This document shows positions 25,977 to 35,200 of a DNA stretch of 64,000 nt, piece after piece. Position 1 is the first letter of the stretch. The number at the start of each line of letters is the position of its first letter. A model generated the notes under the pieces. It was not told where the DNA came from. It made no database searches and worked only from the letters and a program-made list of their open reading frames with translations. Source of the DNA: an uncultured Christensenellaceae bacterium. Lineage in GTDB: Bacteria > Bacillota > Clostridia > Christensenellales > Borkfalkiaceae. A program made the translations under genes and the position numbers. Location: positions 1 through 64,000 of the forward strand of contig CAJUNJ010000009.1 of NCBI GenBank assembly GCA_910587825.1, given 5' to 3'.

Positions 25977-26698
25977 TTGACGCAAAAGAGGCTGACAGGC
26001 TTTTCCGCGAATACCGCGCAACGGGCGATATTTCAATAAGGAACAAGCTTGTCGAAAATTACATATACGTTGCCGAAATTCTTGCCAAAAAATTTGCGGG
26101 CAGGGGCGTGGAGTACGACGATTTGTTGCAGGTTGCCTCCGAAGCGCTTATTTCGGGCGTGGAAAAATACGACCCCGATATGGGGGCGCAGTTCACCACA
26201 TACATAACCCCGACGGTTACGGGCATAATAAAAAATTATTTCCGCGACTATTCGCGCGCGGTACGTCCGCCGAGAAGGGTGTATGCGTTGGCTTCCAAAA
26301 TCAGGGCCGAGTCCAACGAATATTTCAAAGCCCACGGAGTTAAACCTACGGTAAGACAGCTTTCCGAAAAGTTGGGCGCGTCGGAAGAACTTGTTATGGA
26401 AGCTTTGGAATACCGTTCGCCCGTAAGTCTCGACGCAAAAATTACCGGCGGCGACGGCGAAGGGCATCTCTACGACGTAATTCCAGATTCCAAGGACAAC
26501 TTCGAAGTTTTCGAAGATTCGGAATCGCTCCGTGCGGAGATTGCAAAGCTTGACCCGACAGAACGCAAAGTGGTTGCGCTAAGGTTTATTGAAGGCAAAT
26601 CGCAGGCGGAAGCCGGCAAAATTCTCGGTGTAAGCCAGATGTTTGTATCGCGTGCGGAAAGAAAGATTGTCGAAAAACTGAGGGAAAGTTTGCTTTAA
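25973..26698 (+). CDS. RNA polymerase sigma factor, SigF/SigB/SigG type
   Basis: A 241-residue group 3 sigma factor with regions 2, 3 and 4. Region 2 includes YDDLLQVASEALISGVEKYD and FTTYITPTVTGIIKNYFRDY; region 3 covers VKPTVRQLSEKLGAS; region 4 ends with the helix-turn-helix KSQAEAGKILGVSQMFVSRA. It is controlled by partner switching, as its neighbours show. SigF (forespore) and SigB (stress) cannot be separated by eye; the presence of spoIIE in the same window favours SigF, the unusual operon order leaves SigB open. Confidence 0.9.
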   Translation: MIDAKEADRLFREYRATGDISIRNKLVENYIYVAEILAKKFAGRGVEYDDLLQVASEALISGVEKYDPDMGAQFTTYITPTVTGIIKNYFRDYSRAVRPPRRVYALASKIRAESNEYFKAHGVKPTVRQLSEKLGASEELVMEALEYRSPVSLDAKITGGDGEGHLYDVIPDSKDNFEVFEDSESLRAEIAKLDPTERKVVALRFIEGKSQAEAGKILGVSQMFVSRAERKIVEKLRESLL

Positions 26699-27066
26699 TG
26701 GTAACGTTTAAGGTCAACGATTTAAAAAATATGAATTCCCAGCTTAAAGCCTTTTCGGAATTTCTGCGGCTCGGCGGGGCGTGTGACGACGATATTTTTG
26801 CAAGCCGTCTTGTGTCTTGCGAGCTTATTACCAACGTCATACGCCACGGCGGCGACGAAGCCGAATTTACGGGTACTATCGCAGGGGATAAAATAATAAT
26901 AACCGTTGCGGCGGACAGTTTGAAGGATATAAATTTAAACCGTCCCGCGCCCGACGTGTTTGCCGAAAACGGCAGGGGGCTTTACATCGTAAAAAGCTTC
27001 TGTTGCGAACTCTGCCGCGGAGAAAGCGGAGAGGTTAGGGTTGTAATAAGAAGACACGCAAAGTGA
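26698..27066 (+). CDS. Anti-sigma factor serine kinase (SpoIIAB/RsbW type)
   Basis: A 122-residue HATPase-fold protein. The N-box is intact: Glu42, Asn46 and His50 in CELITNVIRH, and the glycine box appears as NGRGLYIVKSF. Such kinases bind the sigma factor and phosphorylate the STAS partner. It starts at a TAATG overlap with the sigma gene, so it lies after the sigma gene rather than before it as in the classical spoIIA or sigB order. A strong terminator follows 15 bp later and closes the four-gene operon. Confidence 0.85.
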   Translation: MVTFKVNDLKNMNSQLKAFSEFLRLGGACDDDIFASRLVSCELITNVIRHGGDEAEFTGTIAGDKIIITVAADSLKDINLNRPAPDVFAENGRGLYIVKSFCCELCRGESGEVRVVIRRHAK

Positions 27067-27080
27067 ATTTAAAATATAAA

Positions 27081-27115
27081 TAAACGCCCTGCGGAATTTT
27101 TCCGCAGGGCGTTTA
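27081..27115. terminator. Bidirectional terminator, sigma operon / membrane protein gene
   Basis: TAAACGCCCTGCGGA at 27081-27095 is the exact complement of 27101-27115, with a 5-nt loop. It sits between two convergent genes. Confidence 0.85.
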
Positions 27116-27124
27116 CCGTATTTC

Positions 27125-29014
27125 TTACAGCATATTCAGTTCTTTATACATTTTGTTTAACAGGCTTTCCGAAATCAGTCCGCGTATTCTGCCGAGATAG
27201 ATGAATACCGACGAGAAGAAGGCTTTGTTGTTTCCGCCTATTCTGTATTCGGGTATATTACCTATCGACCCCTTTGTCCTGTCGATAAAGGTCATTGCAA
27301 ATTCAATCTTTTCGTCGTTGGTAAGCTTTCTGATAAAGTCGTCCGTAGGACCGCCGTATATGGCGTTAATCGTATATATATGCGGTTGCGTCTGGGGTTC
27401 GGGCCGGTATGCCGGACGGACGCTCTCCTGCCTTGTATAAGCGCTTTGGGGCGCTTCCGTGCGGGGATAAGCAGGCTGACTGTATTCCGTACGTGCGGGT
27501 TCGGGACGCGCAGGCTCGGGACGGACGGGTTCCTTCGTGTAAACGGGTTGAGCGGGTTCCGTACGAGTATAGACGGGCTGTGCAGGCTTTTCTTCCGGTA
27601 TGGGAATTGTCTGCTGTATTCCGCCGTCGTCGGTAAGTTTTTCTTCGGGTTCCGCAGCTTTCGGCTGTTCGTGCACTTCGATTCCTTCAAGCGGAATACT
27701 CTCCTGCACGGGCGCTGTTTCGGCGACGGGTTTTATTTCCTGTACGGGTTTAATGCTCTGCCCGTTGTAATCCTGACGGATGTTGTATTCGGGTTCGGGT
27801 TTATGCACGTATGCGTTTTTGTTTTCTGCCGCTTCAACCTCAATGGGTTCGGGCTTTGCCTCTATCGCTTTAACGGGCTTTGCATATTCTTCGGGGGGAG
27901 GGGAAATAAGCTGTTTGGGCTGTTTGACCGGCTTTACGTAAGTTACGAATTCGTCTTCGTCGTCAAACACGTTGTCTGCGCGTTTTATGGATAAAACAAG
28001 TCTTGCAACGCTTATTGCAAGCTGTATAAGCGCGACCGCCGAAAGTACTATAAGCAAAAGACCGAAATTGAATTTGCATACCGCTACGGTTATAATAAGC
28101 GCTACTAAGGCAAGTACTTCAAGTCCGTATCTTACAACGCACACTGCGTAACCTTTGCGCTTTGCGTTGGTGGAAAGGCTTACTGCGTCTATGAAATAAT
28201 TTAAAAGCACCAAAAGCGCAACTACTGCGCACAGCATTAACGCGGCTTTGGTTTTCGCGTCGGGCAGAAGCGCAAGCACGTCTGAAATTTTTGCGCCGAA
28301 CAGAGAGTTTAACCCGTCCGTTCCCGAAAAGCCCATTTCAGCAGAACCGAACAAAAGGGGATATATTTTAGACGATTCCCAAAGCTTTTTAAGCGGTTCG
28401 GTAAGACCAGGGATAATTGCGGCGATGTTGAAGAGAGTAAGAAGGGCAACGCCCGACATAAGGAAAAGTATCGACTTTGCCACGCCCGTACCCTTTTTGT
28501 TTGCTATGCTTAAAACTATAAGCATAAGAAGGCTTCCGCCAAGCGCGACGAGGGGGCTGTATGCTATTTTGATTTTCAGGCTTTCACCGCTTATATCGTA
28601 ATTTTGCAAAGCGCATATAAGATAGAGCGACAGCGAAATTACAGCCGCGACTTCAATGACGTAGGCTACGACCGAGGAAGCGGACGTTCCGCGTTTTGCG
28701 CTTATCGCAACGGGAATTATGCCTATCAGAGATATTACGGTTATTACGGCATAAAGCAAAAGCGCAAGCGCCGAAAAGTCGACGGCGGCTTTTTCTATAC
28801 CGAAAAGCGGTACGGTAAAAGGCTGTGTAAACTCTTTGCCGAAGCCTAAAATCTGACGTCCCGCAAGGCTGTTCAAAGCCGAAGGAAGCTGTACGGCAAG
28901 CAGTTCTCCGTCGAATAAGGGGAGAACCAAGCCGAGGATAAGGCAGACGACGGCAATCAGGTATGTAACCAGCGCCGTGTAACCGTTAGTTTTTTTTATT
29001 TCGGAAATTTCCAT
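27125..29014 (-). CDS. Polytopic membrane protein with proline-rich linker and C-terminal domain, unknown
   Basis: A 629-residue protein of unknown function. The first 350 residues carry about eight or nine hydrophobic segments. A charged linker follows, then a Pro-rich stretch (about 470-545) built from loose copies of a QPVYTR/PARPEPAR-like unit, then a compact C-terminal domain of about 85 residues with alternating hydrophobic and charged residues. A membrane-anchored scaffold whose tail faces the cytoplasm is a reasonable picture, but no family was recognised. Gene shares a terminator with the sigma operon and faces the PucR-type regulator gene across a 326-bp gap. Confidence 0.6.
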   Translation of the reverse strand: MEISEIKKTNGYTALVTYLIAVVCLILGLVLPLFDGELLAVQLPSALNSLAGRQILGFGKEFTQPFTVPLFGIEKAAVDFSALALLLYAVITVISLIGIIPVAISAKRGTSASSVVAYVIEVAAVISLSLYLICALQNYDISGESLKIKIAYSPLVALGGSLLMLIVLSIANKKGTGVAKSILFLMSGVALLTLFNIAAIIPGLTEPLKKLWESSKIYPLLFGSAEMGFSGTDGLNSLFGAKISDVLALLPDAKTKAALMLCAVVALLVLLNYFIDAVSLSTNAKRKGYAVCVVRYGLEVLALVALIITVAVCKFNFGLLLIVLSAVALIQLAISVARLVLSIKRADNVFDDEDEFVTYVKPVKQPKQLISPPPEEYAKPVKAIEAKPEPIEVEAAENKNAYVHKPEPEYNIRQDYNGQSIKPVQEIKPVAETAPVQESIPLEGIEVHEQPKAAEPEEKLTDDGGIQQTIPIPEEKPAQPVYTRTEPAQPVYTKEPVRPEPARPEPARTEYSQPAYPRTEAPQSAYTRQESVRPAYRPEPQTQPHIYTINAIYGGPTDDFIRKLTNDEKIEFAMTFIDRTKGSIGNIPEYRIGGNNKAFFSSVFIYLGRIRGLISESLLNKMYKELNML

Positions 29015-29340
29015 AAGAATTTCTCCTGAACGCGCGTTAAAAATTTAAAAATTCGTCGTTTGTTCGAATATATGTCGCATTGTATTTGTTATTTTTAATT
29101 GTAATACAATTTATGCAATAAGTCAAGGAATAATTGAAAAAATTTGTCTTTGGGGGTAATTTTTGCCAATTACCCCCGATATATGCGCCGTCCAATTAAT
29201 TTTCCGTTATTTTTTAAGGACAAGTCCTTTTTAATATTTTACGCTGTAAAAACGTAATTATACCCGTTAAAGCCAATACCTTAAAATGTATTGCAAAATA
29301 TAAAAAAAAGGTTTATAATAAGTTGCCGAGGTACAAAATA
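29015..29340. other. Intergenic region with two inverted repeats
   Basis: A 326-bp AT-rich gap between divergent genes with no coding frame I can support. It holds GGGGGTAAT at 29152-29160 and its exact complement at 29169-29177 (8-nt loop), and AAGGAC/GTCCTT at 29216-29229 flanked by T-runs. The promoter of the PucR-type gene is at 29291-29319. The repeats may be operator sites or parts of a leader for the minus-strand gene. Confidence 0.55.
29291..29319 (+). promoter_or_regulatory. Sigma-A type promoter of the PucR-type regulator
   Basis: TTGCAA at 29291-29296, TATAAT at 29314-29319, 17-bp spacer; the ATG is 22 bp downstream. Confidence 0.8.
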
Positions 29341-29736
29341 ATGAGTGAGCAAGACGGTATAAAAAGGGGAGCGAAACAACCCGAAAATTCAAATTGGGGC
29401 GGGGATATGCTTGAACGAACGGGGGTCAAACCCGAAAAAATATCCCTTATTGAAATTATTTCACAGCTTACCAAATCCCAGCGCGAAAAGCTTATAGCGG
29501 GATACGATTTAAGAAATTTCGCAAGAATATTCGAAGACAGCGACACTATGGCTATGGTCGACGGTTTTTTGGAAAACGACATGAATATTTCGGAGACCGC
29601 CAAAAAACTGTATATGCACAGGAATACGCTTATATACCGTCTGAATAAGATATATGTCGAAACGGGACTTGATTTGAGAAAGTTCGATATGGCGCTTACA
29701 TTCGATATATTGCGTATTCTATATACTATGAGGTGA
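29341..29736 (+). CDS. PucR/CdaR-type helix-turn-helix protein, short form
   Basis: A 131-residue protein whose C-terminal 60 residues are the HTH found at the end of PucR and CdaR regulators: FLENDMNISETAKKLYMHRN followed by TLIYRLNKI and the closing LRKFDMALTFDILR. The sensory domains of the full-length family are absent; only about 65 residues of unknown role precede the HTH. The ATG is chosen over a TTG 18 bp upstream because GAGGT lies 8 bp before it. The gene precedes an S41 protease gene by 5 bp, so both are likely co-transcribed; the regulator may control this unit. Confidence 0.78.
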   Translation: MSEQDGIKRGAKQPENSNWGGDMLERTGVKPEKISLIEIISQLTKSQREKLIAGYDLRNFARIFEDSDTMAMVDGFLENDMNISETAKKLYMHRNTLIYRLNKIYVETGLDLRKFDMALTFDILRILYTMR

Positions 29737-29741
29737 CTTAA

Positions 29742-31070
29742 TTGAAAGGTAACGTAGCAAAAAAAATATTAAGCGTAATTCTTGCGCTGGCGGTGATAGC
29801 CGCTTCTTTTACGGCGGGCTTTTTTATCCGCGGTTGTTCGCGAGGAAGGGCGGTGTCTTCCTACGAATGGGGGATAGACGTCATACGCAAAAACTACTAT
29901 TTCGGCGACGAAGCCGACTTTGCGGGTATGTCGCTCGGCTCGATAGCCGACAGATATCTCGACAGGTATTCCGAATATTACACCGCCGAAGAATATCAGG
30001 CTGCGCTTAAAAGCAATTCGGGTTCCAAAAGCGGGTTCGGGCTTAGTTATTCGTTTGTCGACGGCAGGGGAGTTTACACCGCTTCGGTTATCGGTAATTC
30101 CCCCGCGTACAACGGCGGACTTCGTGCCGGCGAATGGCTTACAAGCGGTTATATATCTGAAAACAGTACAGTCGAATTCAAGTCTTCCGCAGACTTTCAG
30201 AAACTTTTATCTGGCGTGCCCGACGGCGGTGAGGTCAACCTGGTGTCGGAAAGCGGAAAGGTTTACACCGTAGGCAGGTCGGAATACACGGCAAGTTATA
30301 CTTACCTTTGCGCGGGCGGAAGCAGGTGGATATTTACTGACGCCGCGTCGGGCGGGCTTGCGCTTAAAGAGGTTGCGGGAGAAATTTCATATCTTCCCGA
30401 AGGCTGCGCCTACATCAGACTTTCGCAGTTTTACGGTTCCGCCGCCGAGGAATTTTTCGTGCTTGCCGAAAAGTTTAACGCGCTTAACTGCACTTCGCTT
30501 ATTCTCGATTTGCGTTCAAACGGCGGGGGCTACGTCAGCGTAATGCAGGACATAGCGGGCGCGTTTGCCGACGGCGGACAACAGCTTGCAATGCTTTCCC
30601 GCGATAAAGGGGGCAGGGAAGAGAAGTATTACTGTAAAAAAGTAAGCGACCGGTCAAAGCGCATTTCAAAGGATACACGCGTCTACGTTCTGGCAAATTC
30701 GGGAACGGCAAGCGCGTCGGAAGCGCTTATCGGCGCAATGATTTGTTACGGTGCGCTTGAATACGAAAACGTGTTTTTGTCGGACTATTCCAAAGAGTAT
30801 CTGGACTGGCTTGGTTCAAGCGGGCAGGACGTAAAGACCGCGTCTACCTACGGCAAGGGAATTATGCAGTCGACGTTTGTAAACAGTTTTACGGGCGAAG
30901 CGTTAAAACTTACCACGGCAAAAATTTTCTGGCCGGACAAACAGACGTGTATACACGATATAGGTCTTACTGTTAAGGATAACGGCTGTACCGCCGTTGC
31001 CGCGCAGTGGCAGCACACACTTGCGGACGAAGAGCTGCGTTCCGCCGTCGAAATTATAAAGACAAGATAA
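29742..31070 (+). CDS. S41 family (C-terminal processing) serine protease, membrane-anchored
   Basis: A 442-residue protease of the CtpA/Prc group. It has an N-terminal membrane anchor (about 7-30), a small helical part, a PDZ-like region (about 95-150, GFGLSYSF...NGGLRAGEW), and the S41 core with LILDLRSNGGG, the catalytic serine in NSGTASASEAL and the lysine about 25-50 residues later in TYGKGIMQS. It would cut proteins outside the membrane. The start is TTG, supported by AGGTGA 5 bp ahead, overlapping the regulator's stop. In spore formers such proteases (CtpB) activate pro-sigma-K processing, but that role is not shown here. Confidence 0.88.
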   Translation: MKGNVAKKILSVILALAVIAASFTAGFFIRGCSRGRAVSSYEWGIDVIRKNYYFGDEADFAGMSLGSIADRYLDRYSEYYTAEEYQAALKSNSGSKSGFGLSYSFVDGRGVYTASVIGNSPAYNGGLRAGEWLTSGYISENSTVEFKSSADFQKLLSGVPDGGEVNLVSESGKVYTVGRSEYTASYTYLCAGGSRWIFTDAASGGLALKEVAGEISYLPEGCAYIRLSQFYGSAAEEFFVLAEKFNALNCTSLILDLRSNGGGYVSVMQDIAGAFADGGQQLAMLSRDKGGREEKYYCKKVSDRSKRISKDTRVYVLANSGTASASEALIGAMICYGALEYENVFLSDYSKEYLDWLGSSGQDVKTASTYGKGIMQSTFVNSFTGEALKLTTAKIFWPDKQTCIHDIGLTVKDNGCTAVAAQWQHTLADEELRSAVEIIKTR

Positions 31071-31116
31071 AGTGAAGCCGCGCACTCTTAAAACGAGCGC
31101 GCGGCTTCACTTTTTT
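31071..31116. terminator. Terminator between the S41 protease and MinE-like genes
   Basis: AGTGAAGCCGCGC at 31071-31083 and its exact complement at 31099-31111 form a 13-bp stem with a 15-nt loop, then TTTTTT. It serves convergent genes and lies directly at both stops. Confidence 0.85.
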
Positions 31117-31324
31117 ACTGTACCTTTTTGACCGATTTTATTCTTCTTACGGAAGCGAGAACGCAGACGATAAACCCGTCGTCGGAGCGGGTAAGTTCCA
31201 AAGACGGACTGCCGTCGGCTTCGAAGTATTCGTCGTAAACCCTCTTCAAATCTTTTAAAAACAGTTCGCGTTCAAGGTCGCTCATATCGTCGCGGTCGAG
31301 TGACAGAAGTCTGTTCGCGTTCAT
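31115..31324 (-). CDS. Small MinE-like protein
   Basis: A 69-residue protein encoded directly after a MinD-like ATPase gene with an ATGA overlap. Its pattern (LFLKDLKRVYDEYFE, then alternating strands around LELTRSDDGFIVCVLASV) resembles the C-terminal dimerisation part of MinE, where a helix is followed by two strands. The N-terminal MinD-stimulating helix is not clearly conserved. Context (pair with MinD) carries much of the weight. It could instead be an unrelated small partner. Confidence 0.5.
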   Translation of the reverse strand: MNANRLLSLDRDDMSDLERELFLKDLKRVYDEYFEADGSPSLELTRSDDGFIVCVLASVRRIKSVKKVQ

Positions 31325-32052
31325 ATTCTTTCCCTCACTTTTCTTTTAAAATAACCGTTTATACCGAGATAAGGTCTTATTACGTTGCACACGGCTTCGC
31401 GTTTTCCGCTTATCGTGTCCGCCGCGGCTTTAAACGCCTTTAAAGTCGACTTTCTCCATCTGCCGAGAGGAACGCCCAAATCTTCGGGTATTACGGCTTT
31501 TAACGGAATGCGCAAAAGGGAAGCGATTTCCTGCGCGGTCATTACGTCGCCGTTTAAAATCTGTCCGCCGTTAAGTTTGTTTACTATAAGTCCTATGTCC
31601 TTGATGCCGCCGTCGGAAAGCTTTGCCTTGCAACAGTCTGAAATTTTCAAGGAAGCGGCGTAAGGTTCGGTTACTATTAGGGCGCTGGCGCACTTGCCCC
31701 TTGCGGTTTTGTCAAGCAGTATGTAATCGAAAAGTCCGTCCAACTCTTCCACGGCGCGTTCCGCTGCCGATAGGTCCTGCAAGCCGAGCGACGATATAAA
31801 CGAAAGGTTGACGGCTTTGGGGTGGGAAGTCAGGGTCTGTTTTGCCCTGCACGCGCCTTTTTCGTAGTCGGCAAGGGTGTAAACCTGCATATTTGCGCAA
31901 CCGCCTATCTGCATTGCGCAGGCTCCGTCGCGGTCGCCGTCGATTATAAGCGTGCGTTCGCCCGCTTCCGCCAGTGCAAAGCCCAGTCCGACGCAACAGG
32001 TTGTAACGCCCGTCCCGCCTTTTAAGTTTGTCATATATATTTTTTTAGCCAT
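31321..32052 (-). CDS. MinD/ParA-type ATPase with altered P-loop
   Basis: A 243-residue deviant-Walker ATPase of the MinD/ParA group. The signature lysine is present (Lys11 in LKGGTGVTTC) but the P-loop lysine, normally KGGxGKTT, is Val16. The DGDRDG segment after strand 2 and the following LLD at the Walker B place (YILLDKTARG) are recognisable. The C-terminus RKVRERI may be a short membrane-binding helix. MinD positions the division site; with the MinE-like protein downstream a division or surface-patterning role is likely. The ribosome site AAGGAGAT is excellent. CpaE/TadZ-type proteins also lack the P-loop lysine and are an alternative. Confidence 0.75.
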   Translation of the reverse strand: MAKKIYMTNLKGGTGVTTCCVGLGFALAEAGERTLIIDGDRDGACAMQIGGCANMQVYTLADYEKGACRAKQTLTSHPKAVNLSFISSLGLQDLSAAERAVEELDGLFDYILLDKTARGKCASALIVTEPYAASLKISDCCKAKLSDGGIKDIGLIVNKLNGGQILNGDVMTAQEIASLLRIPLKAVIPEDLGVPLGRWRKSTLKAFKAAADTISGKREAVCNVIRPYLGINGYFKRKVRERI

Positions 32053-32174
32053 ACCTATCTCCTTTTTTTAAATTATATATTATAGTAAAACAAAAATTTT
32101 GGCTATTTTTGTTAAATAAGTTATAATTTTAAGGACGGTTGTAATATTTTTTTATTACAATGTATCAATTTCAT

Positions 32175-32203
32175 TTGACAGTGTAAGCTTAATAGGGTAT
32201 ACT
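32175..32203 (+). promoter_or_regulatory. Sigma-A type promoter of the giant lipoprotein gene
   Basis: TTGACA at 32175-32180, TATACT at 32198-32203, 17-bp spacer, 34 bp ahead of the ATG; AAAAAGGAAA serves as ribosome site. Confidence 0.83.
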
Positions 32204-32237
32204 TTTAGACAGTAAAAAGGAAAATCGGGAAATAATT

Positions 32238-35200
32238 ATGAAAAGAAAAGGTAAAAAGATAGCGTTAATAACGCTTGCAAGTTTTCTTGCGGTGTTGATT
32301 ATCGCCGTGGGACTGTTCTTCGGAATAGCGTCCTGTACGGGAAGGAGTTCTTATATCGACCCTCCCGCGAAAGGTTCCACAACTGTGCGCAAGCCCCTGC
32401 CTGCGGACGGTTCTTTACCTGTACAGCATTCCCCGATTGAAAATATAGGTTATATGGCTACCGTTCTCGACAGCCAGCCTTTTTACCACGTTTACGCGCA
32501 CAACTCGACCCGCTCGACTGGATACGAACAGGTTACGAGAAGCTGGAAAGATTATAAAAGCGCGGAACTAAGCGGAATCGGTCAAAGCGTTATGGTCTGT
32601 TCCGACCTTTCGCACTCGGCATTGGTGCAGTCTTCAAGCCAGTCCTGCTTTGTCGGAAGCAACGCGGCTTACGTCCGCAGCGGAAAAAAACCGTCCAAAA
32701 ATTCGATGCCCGAAGACATTCAGTGGAATACTTCCACGCCGACCTTTTACGATAAGGAAAGTTACCTTACCGCGTACGGCGAATTTTCAACCGAACTTTC
32801 GGTTTACGTCATAAACGAAGATACGCTTGAAAGCGCGGAAGACGTAATAGACAACGGCGACGGAACTTATTCGCAGAAGTATATTTTAAAGCCCGAAGCA
32901 GCCGGTTGGTACCAATACGGTATGAAGACGAGGGGCGGACTTAAATCTTTGCCCGACTTCAAAAGTATTGAAATTACTTTTACTTTCGACGCGGGCTGGC
33001 AGGTTTTAAGCAGTTACTGCGAAGAAAAGGCGGAAATAGCTCCGTCTGCGCTCGGCGGATTTCCTTTGGGCAGTAATTCCAAAACGACGACGACTTTCAG
33101 CTACGGCGAAAGTGAGTTCGGCAATTCAAATTACGAATATTTCGCAACTTATTTCGAACAGTATCTAGGTACGGTAATTACACCCGAACCCCCCGCAGAA
33201 CAAAAACCGGAACTTCTTGACGTTCTCGGCGGCGGCTTTGCAAAAGTAGTTAACGGCGTAGGTCAGCAATTCGGCTTGTCTTTGACGCTCGGTCAGACGA
33301 AGTACGACGGAAAGCTGTATTTAAGCCTTGGCGACCTCGGCGACGTAATAAATTCGTTAAACGTACGTCTTGCGCTTGAAAAGTCGGGAAGCGGTAAGCA
33401 GGATTTGTTTATCGAATTTGCCGACGGCAAAATCAAAGTTTATTTCAGCGACGGCTTCGCAATGAGCGCAAGCATTGACGGAATATCTTCTTCGGTAAAT
33501 AAAATTACCGACTTTATAAACGGCTTCAACGGCAAGGTCGAAGCGCAGGATATTGCATACGCGCTTATCGGAAGCGAAGATTCTTCTTTTGATTTAAGCC
33601 AGCTTTTAAACGTGCTTGACTTTACTTATGACGACACTTCGGCGACAATTTCGCTTAAATCCGACGACCTTCTCAATCTCGGCATAGGCGTTGACGCCCG
33701 CCTGGACTTTGACAGAACGGTAAGCGAAGACGGCGATGTTTACGCAATAAAAAATATAGTGCTTAATTCCCTGTCGTACGGCGGGGAAGGCGTTGACCTG
33801 TCGGCGGAAATCAAACCCGACGACGGGTCGGAAATAATTTCCCGCAACCCGTCGGAATCTTATGCCGAACTCGAAGAGTACATAGACAGCGTGCTTGCGC
33901 TTTTAAATTCGAATTCATATAAACTCGGCTTAAAGCTTGACGATACGCTTGTCGAAGGTCTTAACCTCGACGCCGACGTATCGGTAAGCCTCAAAGGCGG
34001 GGTAAGCGCATTTGCCGGAGTTCAGGCGGAATATAAGGGCTTGACAGTTGCGCTTGACGTGTATTACGTATACGACAAGGACTACGGTAAGGCTTATATA
34101 AATCTTACCGAATTCAACGGCACGGCTTATAACGCCAAAGTTTACTGCGACATTAAGGAACTTGCCGACACAATCGGCAAACTTATAGGTTCCGTTAATT
34201 CCGTTTCGGAAGAACCCGCAAACGAACGGACGGAAAGCTTGCTGGTATCGGTTATCAACAAGTTGCTTGCACTCGACTTCGGCAAAATTATAACCGATAT
34301 TAAGGGCGACGGCAATTCGGTCGGCGTGTCTGTAAACGTGGACGAGATATTAAAAGCGTTCGAAATAGATTTAGGCATAGAGATAGGCGAAATAAATCTT
34401 GCTTACATAAAGGACAGTTCGGAACTTGTCGGTAGTGCGCCGTCGCTCGGTCTTGACCTTGCGCTTACGGGAAGCGACGAAGAAGTGACCGCCCCCGCGG
34501 ACAAAGAAAATTACGTTGATATAGTCGGTTATATCGAAAGCGTATACGCATTATTGAACAGCCAAACATTGAAGCTTGAAATAGGTTTGGACGGAACGCT
34601 GATCGAAGGGCTTAGGATAGACGCAACGGCATATGTAAAATACGGCGACGAAACAGCAACCAAAGTTGCGGTAGAAGCCGAGTATAATGGCATAACGGTT
34701 GCGCTTGACGCATATTACGTTTACGACGGCGGATACGGCAAAGTATATCTCAATTTAACCGAGTTCAACGGCAAAGTGTACGACGCGAAAGTATACTGCG
34801 AAATAAAGGAAACAGTAGAAGCCGTACAGAAGCTTATCGCGCTTTTCGGTAAAGAAAGCGGAATTGCAACGGCAGAGGAAGAGAGCACAACTCTTGCAAA
34901 GGCGCTGGAAGTGCTTTTGGCGCTTGACTATAATCAGATATTAAAAGTAAACAACGAAAAGCTTGAAGTAACCGTCAATGCGGACGAGATATTAAAAGCG
35001 TTCGAAATAGATTTAGGCATAGAGATAGGCGAAGTAAATCTTACATACATAAAGAACAGTTCGGAACTTGTCGGTAGTGCGCCGTCGCTCGGGCTTGACC
35101 TTTCACTTACGGGAAGCGACGAAGAAGTAACCGCTCCCGCGGACAAAGAAAATTACGTGGATATAGTCGGTTATATCGAAAGCGTGTACGCATTATTGAA

